29,255 nucleotides of DNA from Methylibium sp031393925 (GTDB lineage: Bacteria > Pseudomonadota > Gammaproteobacteria > Burkholderiales > Burkholderiaceae_C): NCBI RefSeq assembly GCF_031393925.1, contig NZ_JANMWL010000013.1, positions 1-29,255 of the forward strand, written 5' to 3'. This document shows positions 1 to 7,211 of this stretch, piece after piece (the stretch's first letter is position 1; the number at the start of each line of letters is the position of its first letter). The position numbers were made by a program, and so were the translations under genes. Under the pieces are notes generated by a model. That model saw only the letters and a list, made by a program, of their open reading frames with translations, was not told where the DNA came from and ran no database searches.

Positions 1-1065
1 CGCCGTCCAGGCGGCGCGTTCGCGCAAAAAGTCCAGGTAATCGGCCCCGCTCAGGGCGGCACCGCGCTTAATGCGCAGCGCCAAGCGGGGGTCGTAGTCG
101 GCCTCGTGGTCCGCGAGGCGGCGGCGATGCCAGGCCCAGCTCTCGGCCCCTGCGAAGCCGCCGTGCAACTGCAGTGGCGCTATGTCGGCGAGGGCGGCGA
201 TGTCGACGGTTTCGATGTGCGCGCTGGCGCGCGACAGGCAGGCCAGTGCCTGATCGAACGCGTGGGCGACCGCGGGATCGAGTTCGTCCTGCATCATGGT
301 GCGGGCCACCGCGAAGCGCGTCGCTGACAGCGGGCGCCCCGCCAATTCGACACAACGGTCGGCCAGCACCTCGTGCATCAACACCGCGTCGCGCACCGAG
401 TGCGTGATGGCGCGCACCGTGTCGAGCGTGGTCGACAGCGGCACGACGCCCGCGGTCGGGGTCAGACGCGCGGTGTTCTTCTTGAATCCGACCAGGCCTT
501 GCAGTGCGGCGGGAATACGGATCGAGCCGCCCGTGTCGGAGCCGAGCGCGGCCCAGGCCGCCCTCGCGGCCACCGAGACCGTGGCGCCGGAACTGGGGCC
601 GCCGGGAATGCGCGGCACGCCGGGGTCGAGCAGGGCCATCGGCACGTTAAGCGGTGTGGCGTGGTGCGGATTGAGCCCCACGCCCGAGAACGCGAATTCG
701 GTCATGTGGGTGCGCCCGATCAGCGCGGCTCCCGCTGCCCGCCGCCTTGCGACGGCGGAGGCGTCGCGCCGAGCGGCTGGCTCCGAGGCCAACGCGCGCG
801 AGCCGGCGGTCGTCACCTGGCCAGCAATGTCGAACAGATCCTTGACGCTGATGGCCAGTCCGGCCAGCGGCGGCAAGGGGGCGCCAGCGGATCGGGCTGC
901 GTCGACGGCCGCGGCGGTACTTTTTCCAAGGTTCGCGTCGAGGCGGAGAAACGCATGGCGTCCCGTTGGACCCGTCGCGTGCGCGAGCGATAACGCCATC
1001 TCGGCATCGGCGGAGGTTTCGCCGGCAAGCATCGCGCCTCGGCGACCGATCAGGTCATGGGTCAT
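1..1065 (-). CDS. Amidase signature (AS) family enzyme, C-terminus cut by window edge
   Basis: The minus strand is open from the ATG at 1065 to the window edge, giving 355 residues without a stop, so the gene is partial at its 3' end. AS-family hallmarks are visible: the catalytic lysine in AISVKDLFD (K75), the serine-rich loop PGGPSSGATVSVAA and the nucleophile loop GSDTGGSIRIPA (S181). AS enzymes hydrolyse C-N amide bonds with a Ser-cisSer-Lys triad; the substrate cannot be predicted. Oddly, the cis-Ser position, 24 residues before the nucleophile, is proline 157 (codon CCC at 595-597). The start is the first in-frame ATG; no clear ribosome site precedes it, and an in-frame ATG at 1032 is an alternative. 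It is divergent from rpsB and not part of that operon. Family call is secure, function is not. Confidence 0.88.
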   Translation of the reverse strand, partial: MTHDLIGRRGAMLAGETSADAEMALSLAHATGPTGRHAFLRLDANLGKSTAAAVDAARSAGAPLPPLAGLAISVKDLFDIAGQVTTAGSRALASEPAARRDASAVARRRAAGAALIGRTHMTEFAFSGVGLNPHHATPLNVPMALLDPGVPRIPGGPSSGATVSVAARAAWAALGSDTGGSIRIPAALQGLVGFKKNTARLTPTAGVVPLSTTLDTVRAITHSVRDAVLMHEVLADRCVELAGRPLSATRFAVARTMMQDELDPAVAHAFDQALACLSRASAHIETVDIAALADIAPLQLHGGFAGAESWAWHRRRLADHEADYDPRLALRIKRGAALSGADYLDFLRERAAWTA

Positions 1066-1112
1066 CGGCGTGATAAAGTCCGTGGGTTTTTCCGGGCACG
1101 CCGCCGCTCTAA

Positions 1113-1218
1113 ATTGCAGCTTGCAATCGGAGCTCGCAATCAGGGTCACGCGGCGGTCTTCAAAAGCAATTTGCAAATCGCAAACCCGGCCGCCAAAAGG
1201 TGTTGCAAGTTCTTGCAA
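1113..1218. promoter_or_regulatory. Cluster of TTGCAA palindromes in the rpsB upstream region
   Basis: The 190 bp between the divergent amidase and rpsB genes are A+T-richer than their surroundings and contain four exact TTGCAA hexamers (1121, 1171, 1203, 1213). There are also near-copies (ATTGCAG at 1113, CGCAAT at 1135, AGCAAT at 1165). The first lies in a perfect dyad, ATTGCA-GCT-TGCAAT (1113-1127). The region must hold the rpsB promoter and 5' leader, the known site of autogenous control by S2 in other proteobacteria. I could not place a convincing -35/-10 pair. The role of the hexamers is unknown. Confidence 0.4.
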
Positions 1219-1255
1219 TTCTGGTCGGATTTTAGACACAACCTTTGGAGTTCTC

Positions 1256-1999
1256 ATGACCCTCACGATGCGTGAAATGCTGGAAGCCGGCGTCCATTTT
1301 GGACACCAGACCCGCTTCTGGAACCCGAAAATGGCCCCGTTCATCTTCGGCCACCGCAACAAAATTCACATCATCAACCTCGAGAAGACGCTGCCGCTCT
1401 TCAACGAGGCGATGAAGTTCACGCGCTCGCTGGCCGCCAAGCGGGGCACGATCCTGATGGTGGGCACCAAACGACAGGCGCGCGAAGTGGTGGCGCAGGA
1501 AGCCAAGCGCTCCGGCATGCCCTACGTCGACCAGCGCTGGCTCGGCGGCATGCTCACCAACTTCAAGACGGTCAAGGGATCGCTGAAGAAGTTGAAGGAG
1601 ATGCAGGCCCAAAAGGACGCCGGGCTCGAAGCCATGAGCAAGAAGGAAGGTCTGCTGTTCGAGCGCGCGATCGCCAAGCTGGAGCGGGACATCGGCGGCA
1701 TCCAGGACATGAGCGCGTTGCCCGACGCGCTGTTCGTCATCGACGTGGGCTATCACAAGATCGCGATTGCCGAAGCGCAGAAGCTTGGCATTCCGTTGAT
1801 CGGCGTGGTCGATTCGAACCACTCGCCCGAAGGCATTGACTACGTCATTCCGGGCAACGACGACTCGGCCAAGGCGGTGGCGCTCTATGCGCGTGCGGTC
1901 GCCGACGCGGTGCTCGAGGGCAAGGCCAATGCGGTGAGCGACGTGGTCCAGGCGGCCCAGAGCAGCGACGAGTTCGTGGAAGTGAGCGACGCGGCCTGA
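1256..1999 (+). CDS. rpsB: 30S ribosomal protein S2
   Basis: Encodes 247 residues beginning MTLTMREMLEAGVHFGHQTR, which matches the S2 family signature, followed by FWNPKM, HIINLEKT and the C-terminal segment with GIPLIGVVDSN and IPGNDDS. S2 binds the small-subunit head near the body-platform junction and is needed for S1 recruitment. The start is the ATG at 1256, with GGAG at 1247-1250; the frame is open far upstream but that extension has no S2 similarity. It is the first gene of the rpsB-tsf pair and is followed by an intrinsic-terminator-like hairpin at 2032-2056. In enterobacteria S2 represses its own operon through the leader mRNA; whether this happens here is inference. Confidence 0.98.
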   Translation: MTLTMREMLEAGVHFGHQTRFWNPKMAPFIFGHRNKIHIINLEKTLPLFNEAMKFTRSLAAKRGTILMVGTKRQAREVVAQEAKRSGMPYVDQRWLGGMLTNFKTVKGSLKKLKEMQAQKDAGLEAMSKKEGLLFERAIAKLERDIGGIQDMSALPDALFVIDVGYHKIAIAEAQKLGIPLIGVVDSNHSPEGIDYVIPGNDDSAKAVALYARAVADAVLEGKANAVSDVVQAAQSSDEFVEVSDAA

Positions 2000-2031
2000 G
2001 CCTCGGCTCGCGCGCACCACGCGCACTCATG

Positions 2032-2056
2032 AAGGGGCTGATTCAGCCCCTTTTTT
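2032..2056 (+). terminator. Intrinsic terminator or attenuator between rpsB and tsf
   Basis: A perfect stem, AAGGGGCTG / CAGCCCCTT, has a 3-base loop and runs into six T residues (2051-2056). It lies 32 bases after the rpsB stop and 35 bases before the tsf start. Because tsf has no obvious separate strong promoter, the hairpin probably terminates only part of the transcripts, giving more S2 than EF-Ts mRNA. A partial terminator is known in the rpsB-tsf gap of Escherichia coli. Confidence 0.85.
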
Positions 2057-2090
2057 CCAAGATTTTGATAATTCTCGAACGGAGAACGCA

Positions 2091-3011
2091 ATGCCCGCAA
2101 TCACCGCCAGCATGGTCGCCGAACTGCGCGCCAAGACCGACGCGCCGATGATGGAGTGCAAGAAGGCCCTGACCGAAGCGGCAGGCGATATGGACAAGGC
2201 CGAGGAGTTGCTGCGCGTGAAGCTGGGCAGCAAGGCCAGCAAGGCCGCCTCGCGCGTGACGGCCGAAGGCATCGTCGCCGCCTTCATCGACGGCAGCGGT
2301 GCCAGCAAAGCGGGCGCACTGATCGAACTCAACTGCGAGACCGATTTCGTTTCGAAGAACGACGATTTCCTCGCGTTCGGCAAGGCATTGGCCGAAATGG
2401 TCGCCAAGCAGGCGCCGGCCGACGTGATGGCGCTCGCTGCCCTCACGATCGACGGCGTGACGGTAGACGCCAGGCGCTCGGCGCTCATCGGCAAGATCGG
2501 CGAGAACTTGACGATCCGCCGCTTCAAGCGTTTTGCCGGCGACGCCAAGCTCGTGAGTTACCTGCACGGCACGCGCATCGGCGTGATGGTCGAGTACGTC
2601 GGCGACGACGTCGCGGCCAAGGACGTCGCCATGCATGTGGCCGCCATGAAGCCGGTGTCGCTGTCGTCCGCCGAAGTGCCGGCCGACTTGATCGAGAAGG
2701 AGCGCAACGTCGCCGCCGGCAAGGCCGCCGAGGACGCCAAGACCGCCGAGCTTGCCGGCAAGCCCGCGCAGTCGGCCGAGATCGTGGCCCGGCGCATCGA
2801 GGGGTCGGTGCAGAAGTTCCTGAAAGAGGTCTCGCTCTACAACCAGACCTTCGTGAAGAACGACAAGCAGACCGTCGCACAAATGCTCGAGGCCGCGAAC
2901 ACCACGATCAAGGGCTTCACCATGTTCGTGATGGGCCAGGGCATCGAGAAGAAGACCGACGATTTCGCGGCCGAGGTGGCTGCGCAGGTCGCCGCCGCCA
3001 AGGCGCAATAA
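2091..3011 (+). CDS. tsf: Translation elongation factor Ts
   Basis: Encodes 306 residues. The N-terminal UBA-like helix (LRAKTDAPMMECKKAL, residues 12-27) and the nucleotide-exchange motif NCETDFVSKND (81-91) identify EF-Ts, which releases GDP from EF-Tu by displacing Mg2+. Two EF-Ts core subdomains follow. The length is slightly above the 283 residues of E. coli and normal for Burkholderiales. GGAGAA (2081-2086) lies four bases before the ATG. It forms the classic pair with rpsB, so both products serve translation. I see no anomaly. Confidence 0.98.
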   Translation: MPAITASMVAELRAKTDAPMMECKKALTEAAGDMDKAEELLRVKLGSKASKAASRVTAEGIVAAFIDGSGASKAGALIELNCETDFVSKNDDFLAFGKALAEMVAKQAPADVMALAALTIDGVTVDARRSALIGKIGENLTIRRFKRFAGDAKLVSYLHGTRIGVMVEYVGDDVAAKDVAMHVAAMKPVSLSSAEVPADLIEKERNVAAGKAAEDAKTAELAGKPAQSAEIVARRIEGSVQKFLKEVSLYNQTFVKNDKQTVAQMLEAANTTIKGFTMFVMGQGIEKKTDDFAAEVAAQVAAAKAQ

Positions 3012-3024
3012 GGCTGTCGGCCCA

Positions 3025-3053
3025 CCCCGGCGGACTCACGAGGCCCGCCGGGG
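3025..3053 (+). other. GC-rich hairpin between tsf and pyrH
   Basis: CCCCGGCGG (3025-3033) pairs perfectly with CCGCCGGGG (3045-3053) around an 11-base loop, 13 bases after the tsf stop. No T-run follows, so it is not a canonical intrinsic terminator. It could stabilise the 3' end of the rpsB-tsf transcript or act as a Rho-linked pause. A TAAACT box (3061-3066) after it resembles a -10 element for pyrH but has no recognisable -35. Confidence 0.45.
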
Positions 3054-3096
3054 CATCCCCTAAACTGTCGCCCACCCGCTCCGAGGAGACCCCTGC

Positions 3097-3807
3097 ATGC
3101 CGGCGTACAAGCGCATTCTGCTCAAGCTCTCCGGCGAGGCGCTGATGGGCGACGACGCTTACGGCATCAACCGCGCGACGATCGTTCGCATGGTTCGCGA
3201 AGTGCAGGAGGTCACGCAACTAGGCTGCGAGGTGGCTGTGGTGATCGGCGGCGGCAACATCTTTCGCGGTGTGGCGGGCGGCTCGGTCGGCATGGACCGC
3301 GCGACCGCCGACTACATGGGCATGCTGGCCACGGTGATGAACGCGCTGGCGCTGGCCGACACCATGCGCCAGGAAGGCATGACGGCGCGAGTGATGTCGG
3401 CCATCGGCATCGAGCAGGTGGTCGAGCCCTATGTGCGGCCCAAGGCGCTGCAGTACCTCGAAGAAGGCAAGGTCGTCATCTTCGCCGCCGGCACCGGCAA
3501 TCCTTTCTTCACCACCGACACGGCGGCCGCACTCCGCGGCGCCGAGATCGGTGCCGAAATCGTTCTCAAGGCCACCAAGGTCGACGGCGTCTACAGCGCC
3601 GACCCGAAGAAAGACCCCGGGGCCACGCGCTACACCAACATCAGCTTCGACGAGGCAATCAGCAAGAATTTGCAGGTGCTCGATGCCACCGCCTTCGCGC
3701 TGTGCCGCGACCAGAAACTGCCGATCAGGGTGTTTTCTATCCTCAAGCCCGGCGCGCTCAAGCGCGTGGTGATGGGCCAGGACGAAGGCACGCTGGTGCA
3801 TGTCTGA
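3097..3807 (+). CDS. pyrH: UMP kinase
   Basis: Encodes 236 residues of the amino-acid kinase fold. The start YKRILLKLSGEAL, the glycine-rich VVIGGGNIFRG and the phosphate-binding stretch AAGTGNPFFTTDTAA are the bacterial UMP kinase signature, as is VDGVYSADPKKDP near the C-terminal half. The enzyme phosphorylates UMP to UDP; the bacterial form is hexameric, activated by GTP and inhibited by UTP. GAGGAGA lies about eight bases before the ATG. The stop is 22 bases before the frr start, so the two are almost certainly co-transcribed, as in most bacteria. Confidence 0.98.
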   Translation: MPAYKRILLKLSGEALMGDDAYGINRATIVRMVREVQEVTQLGCEVAVVIGGGNIFRGVAGGSVGMDRATADYMGMLATVMNALALADTMRQEGMTARVMSAIGIEQVVEPYVRPKALQYLEEGKVVIFAAGTGNPFFTTDTAAALRGAEIGAEIVLKATKVDGVYSADPKKDPGATRYTNISFDEAISKNLQVLDATAFALCRDQKLPIRVFSILKPGALKRVVMGQDEGTLVHV

Positions 3808-3829
3808 TGACTCGCTCCAGGAACACGCC

Positions 3830-4390
3830 ATGAGCATTGCAGACATCAAGAAAACACTCGAGCAAAAGACGGCTCGCTCGATCGAGGCCTTCAAGGGCGA
3901 GTTGCAGAAAATCCGCACTGGCCGTGCGCACCCGGGCATCCTCGACCAGGTTCACGTCGAGTACTACGGCCAAATGGTGTCGATCAGCCAGGTGGCCAAC
4001 GTATCGCTGCTGGATGCGCGCACGATCAGCGTGCAGCCGTGGGAAAAGGCGATGGCGCCCAAGATCGAGAAGGCCATTCGCGAGTCCGAACTCGGGCTCA
4101 ACCCGGCGTCGTTGGGCGACCTGCTGCGTGTGCCGATGCCCGCACTCACCGAAGAGCGGCGCAAGGACCTGACCAAGGTGGTGCGCAACGAAGGTGAGGA
4201 TGCCAGGGTGGCGGTGCGCAACCTCCGGCGCGACGCCAACGAGCAGGTCAAGCGCCTGCTCAAGGACAAGCAGATCGGCGAGGACGACGAGCGCCGCGCA
4301 CAAGACGACGTGCAAAGGCTCATTGACCGCACCATCGCCGAGATCGATCGTCTGGTTCACGGCAAGGAAGCCGAGATCCTGGCGGTTTGA
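3830..4390 (+). CDS. frr: Ribosome recycling factor
   Basis: Encodes 186 residues, the normal RRF length. Family features include KIRTGRAHPGILD (helix 1 end), VEYYGQMVSISQVA, ARTISVQPWEK, LRVPMPALTEERR and the long C-terminal helix rich in charged residues. With EF-G it splits post-termination 70S ribosomes. An in-frame ATG at 3800 would overlap pyrH and add ten residues. The ATG at 3830 is preferred because MSIADIKK matches the usual N-terminus and AGGA lies at 3819-3822, seven bases upstream. Confidence 0.97.
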   Translation: MSIADIKKTLEQKTARSIEAFKGELQKIRTGRAHPGILDQVHVEYYGQMVSISQVANVSLLDARTISVQPWEKAMAPKIEKAIRESELGLNPASLGDLLRVPMPALTEERRKDLTKVVRNEGEDARVAVRNLRRDANEQVKRLLKDKQIGEDDERRAQDDVQRLIDRTIAEIDRLVHGKEAEILAV

Positions 4391-4412
4391 GCAGCCTCAC
4401 ACTCCGCCGACC

Positions 4413-5162
4413 GTGACTGCGCTCGACACCGCCGTGATCCCGCGCCATGTGGCCATCGTGATGGATGGCAACGGCCGCTGGGCCAACAAGCGCTTCATGC
4501 CGCGTTTCGTGGGCCACAAGCGGGGCGTCGACGCGCTGGTGCGGACCGTCAAGGCATGCGCCGACCGCGGCATCGAGTACGTCACGGTGTTCGCGTTCTC
4601 GAGCGAAAACTGGAAGCGTCCCGAGGAAGAGGTGTCGGGCCTGATGGGGCTGGTGCTGGTGGCCGTGTCCAAGTACCTCGGCAAGCTGGCCAACGAGGGC
4701 GTGCGCATTCGCATCGTCGGCGATCGCGAGGCGGTGTCCGACAAGGTACGCGAGGCATGGCGTGAGGCCGAGCAACGCACCGCGCACAACGATCGCATCA
4801 CCTTGTCGGTGGCCTTTAACTACGGCGGCCGCTGGGACGTGCTGCAGGCCTGCCGCCGCGCCATCGTCGAGGGCGTCGCCGCCGAGCAATTGACCGAGGC
4901 CCGCTTGTCGCAATACATGGCGCTCAGTCATGCGCCTGACCCCGATTTGTTCATCCGCACCGGCGGTGAGGTGCGTATCTCCAACTTCCTGCTCTGGCAG
5001 GTGGCTTATTCGGAGCTGCATTTCACCGAATGCCTCTGGCCCGACTTCGACGAGGCCGAGCTCGACGCCGCGCTGGCCACCTACCGCGCGCGCGACCGGC
5101 GCTTCGGCGGCGTCAAGCCCGCTGCCACGACGATGGCAGTCGCTGCATTGCCCGTCAGCTGA
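4413..5162 (+). CDS. uppS: Undecaprenyl diphosphate synthase (cis-prenyltransferase)
   Basis: About 249 residues from a GTG start. The motif HVAIVMDGNGRWA contains the catalytic aspartate, and the conserved NYGGRWD and DLFIRTGGEVRISNFL-LWQ-AYSELHF segments bind isopentenyl diphosphate. The enzyme adds eight isoprene units to farnesyl diphosphate to make the C55 carrier lipid for peptidoglycan and O-antigen. It starts 22 bases after frr, with no ATG near the expected N-terminus. GTG at 4413 gives the usual short leader before the motif, and GTG at 4434 is an alternative; no strong ribosome site is visible. It sits beside cdsA and dxr in the envelope-lipid part of the cluster. Confidence 0.96.
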   Translation: MTALDTAVIPRHVAIVMDGNGRWANKRFMPRFVGHKRGVDALVRTVKACADRGIEYVTVFAFSSENWKRPEEEVSGLMGLVLVAVSKYLGKLANEGVRIRIVGDREAVSDKVREAWREAEQRTAHNDRITLSVAFNYGGRWDVLQACRRAIVEGVAAEQLTEARLSQYMALSHAPDPDLFIRTGGEVRISNFLLWQVAYSELHFTECLWPDFDEAELDAALATYRARDRRFGGVKPAATTMAVAALPVS

Positions 5163-5177
5163 TTGCGGTGCCGCTCG

Positions 5178-6020
5178 ATGCTCAAGCAACGCATCATCAC
5201 CGCCGCGCTGTTGTTGGCGGTGCTACTGCCGGCCCTGTTCGCATCGCCGACGTGGCCCTTTGCCTTGCTCTCGCTGTTGCTCATTGGCGCAGCCGCGTGG
5301 GAGTGGGGCCGGCTCAACGGACTGTCGTTCAAGTCGGCAGTCGGCCTGGGGGTCTTGGTTTCGTTGGCGGGCGTGGGCGCCTGGGCGCTCGGCGTCACGC
5401 AGGCGGGTGCCACCCCGGTCATGCTGTGGTGGCTCGCGGCGCCGGTCTGGGTGCTCGGTGGTGCTGGCGTGCTGCGCCTGGGTGTGGCGCGTTGGCCGGC
5501 ACTTCCCCGCTGGCTGCGCGTGTTGCTCGGCATCGCGCTGCTCGCGCTGGCGTGGCTGGCCTTGGCGCAGGCCAAGGCGGTGGGCGTCAACTTCCTGCTG
5601 TCGGTGCTGGCGCTGGTCTGGGCCGCCGACATCGCGGCTTACTTCGGCGGTCGGGCCTTCGGCAAGTGCAAGCTGGCGCCGGCCATCAGCCCTGGCAAGA
5701 GCTGGGAGGGTGTGTGGAGCGGCATGGCGGGCGTGTTGTTGCTCGCGCTGGCCTGGATCGCCTTCGACCGCCTCACGGCGCAAGGCGTGCCGAGCATTTT
5801 CAGCACGCTGCAGTCACGTCTTGGCACGTCGGCGATGATCGTCGCGCTGCTCTTCCTTGCCGCGGTGAGCGTCGTCGGTGACTTGTTCGAGTCGCTCGTC
5901 AAGCGCAGTGCGGGGGCCAAGGACTCGAGCGGCCTCTTGCCTGGCCACGGTGGCGTGCTCGACCGCATTGACGCCATGCTGCCGGTATTTCCGCTCGCGT
6001 TGGCACTTTGTTCCCTGTGA
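5178..6020 (+). CDS. cdsA: Phosphatidate cytidylyltransferase (CDP-diglyceride synthase)
   Basis: About 280 residues of multi-spanning membrane protein. The CdsA signature is present: AISPGKSWEG in the middle and GDLFESLVKRSAGAKDSS followed by LLPGHGGVLDRID near the C-terminus. It converts phosphatidic acid and CTP to CDP-diacylglycerol, the precursor used by PgsA, which is also encoded in this window (24326). The ATG at 5178 is chosen; a TTG at 5163 in the same frame, one base after the uppS stop, is possible. The compact spacing indicates the same operon. Confidence 0.95.
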   Translation: MLKQRIITAALLLAVLLPALFASPTWPFALLSLLLIGAAAWEWGRLNGLSFKSAVGLGVLVSLAGVGAWALGVTQAGATPVMLWWLAAPVWVLGGAGVLRLGVARWPALPRWLRVLLGIALLALAWLALAQAKAVGVNFLLSVLALVWAADIAAYFGGRAFGKCKLAPAISPGKSWEGVWSGMAGVLLLALAWIAFDRLTAQGVPSIFSTLQSRLGTSAMIVALLFLAAVSVVGDLFESLVKRSAGAKDSSGLLPGHGGVLDRIDAMLPVFPLALALCSL

Positions 6021-6029
6021 GGTGATCGC

Positions 6030-7211
6030 GTGACCATGAAACAGCGTGTGTGCGTGCTCGGCGCCACCGGCTCGATCGGCGTCAACACGCTCGACGTGAT
6101 CGCGCGCCATCCCGGTCGCTACGAAGTCTTTGCGCTCAGTGCGCACAGCCGCGTCGAGGAATTGCTGGCGCAGTGCCGCCGCTTCAAACCGCGCTACGCG
6201 GTGTTGACGCAATCGGGCGCCGCCCGGCAATTGCGCGAGCAGCTGGGCAACAGTGCGACCGTGGTGCTCGATGGCGAGGCGGCGTTGGCCGAGATCGCCG
6301 CGCATCCCGAGGTCGACGTGGTGATGGCCGCGATCGTCGGCGCCGTTGGCCTGGCGCCGTGCCTGGCCGCGGCGCGCGCTGGCAAGCGGCTGCTGCTGGC
6401 CAACAAGGAGGCGCTGGTCGTCGGCGGGTCGCTTTTCATGCAGGCCGCCCGGGACGGCGGCGCGACCTTGCTGCCGATCGACAGCGAGCATTCGGCGATC
6501 TTCCAGTGCCTGCCCGAAGACCCGCGGCGCTGGCCAGCGGTCATCGATCGCATCGTGCTCACCGCTTCGGGCGGGCCGTTTCGCACGCGCGAGCCGGGCA
6601 CGTTGCGCGACGCCACGCCGGACGAGGCCTGCGCGCACCCGAACTGGGTGATGGGTCGCAAGATATCGGTTGATTCGGCCACCATGATGAACAAGGCGCT
6701 CGAGGTCATCGAGGCACGCTGGCTTTTCGACCTCGTGCCCGAGCAGATCGAAGTCGTGCTGCACCCTCAGAGCATCATTCATTCGATGGTGGTCTGCCGC
6801 GATCATTCGGTGCTCGCGCAGCTCGGCACGCCCGACATGCGCGTGCCGATCGCCTATGGGCTGGCCTGGCCGGAGCGCATCGACTGCGGTGCCGAGCGGC
6901 TCGACTTCACGTGCCTGGGTGCGCTGACCTTCGAGCCGGCCGACGCTCGGCGGTTTCCGGGTTTGCAGCTGGCCTGGGAAGCCTTGCGCGGACCCGACGG
7001 CAGCACGGCGGTGCTCAACGCGGCCAACGAAGTCGCGGTTGCCGCGTTCCTGGCGGGAACGATTCGCTTCGACCATATTCACAGCGTCAATGCCCACACC
7101 ATCGAACGCATGCGCCCGGGGCCAGCCGACACCGGGTCGATCGAGGCGCTCCTGGCCCTCGACCATCAAGCTCGCCGCGTGGCCGAGTCGCGCGTGAGGA
7201 GCCTGTCATGA
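6030..7211 (+). CDS. dxr: 1-deoxy-D-xylulose 5-phosphate reductoisomerase
   Basis: 393 residues. The NADPH-binding loop VLGATGSIG is at the N-terminus, followed by LLANKEALVVGG, the metal/substrate site PIDSEHSAIFQCLPE, MGRKISVDSATMMNKALEVIEARWLF and HPQSIIHSMV. It commits DXP to the MEP pathway, supplying isoprenoids for the adjacent uppS. The GTG at 6030 is preferred because GAGGTG (6019-6024) is five bases upstream, while the ATG at 6036 would be eleven bases away. The stop overlaps the rseP start (ATGA). Confidence 0.97.
   Translation: MTMKQRVCVLGATGSIGVNTLDVIARHPGRYEVFALSAHSRVEELLAQCRRFKPRYAVLTQSGAARQLREQLGNSATVVLDGEAALAEIAAHPEVDVVMAAIVGAVGLAPCLAAARAGKRLLLANKEALVVGGSLFMQAARDGGATLLPIDSEHSAIFQCLPEDPRRWPAVIDRIVLTASGGPFRTREPGTLRDATPDEACAHPNWVMGRKISVDSATMMNKALEVIEARWLFDLVPEQIEVVLHPQSIIHSMVVCRDHSVLAQLGTPDMRVPIAYGLAWPERIDCGAERLDFTCLGALTFEPADARRFPGLQLAWEALRGPDGSTAVLNAANEVAVAAFLAGTIRFDHIHSVNAHTIERMRPGPADTGSIEALLALDHQARRVAESRVRSLS

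Noticed and set aside
1..1065. The amidase as a pseudogene
   Set aside because: The frame is open throughout and two of the three catalytic positions are intact; only the cis-Ser substitution argues for decay.
1232..2026. A 264-codon open frame on the minus strand opposite rpsB
   Set aside because: It covers all of rpsB and has the histidine- and arginine-rich composition of an antisense shadow.
3025..3053. The tsf-pyrH hairpin as an intrinsic terminator
   Set aside because: There is no T-run after the stem.
5814..7169. A 451-codon open frame on the minus strand opposite dxr
   Set aside because: It is the mirror of a well-supported gene in high-G+C DNA, its composition is rich in R, H, A and G, and it has no recognisable motif.
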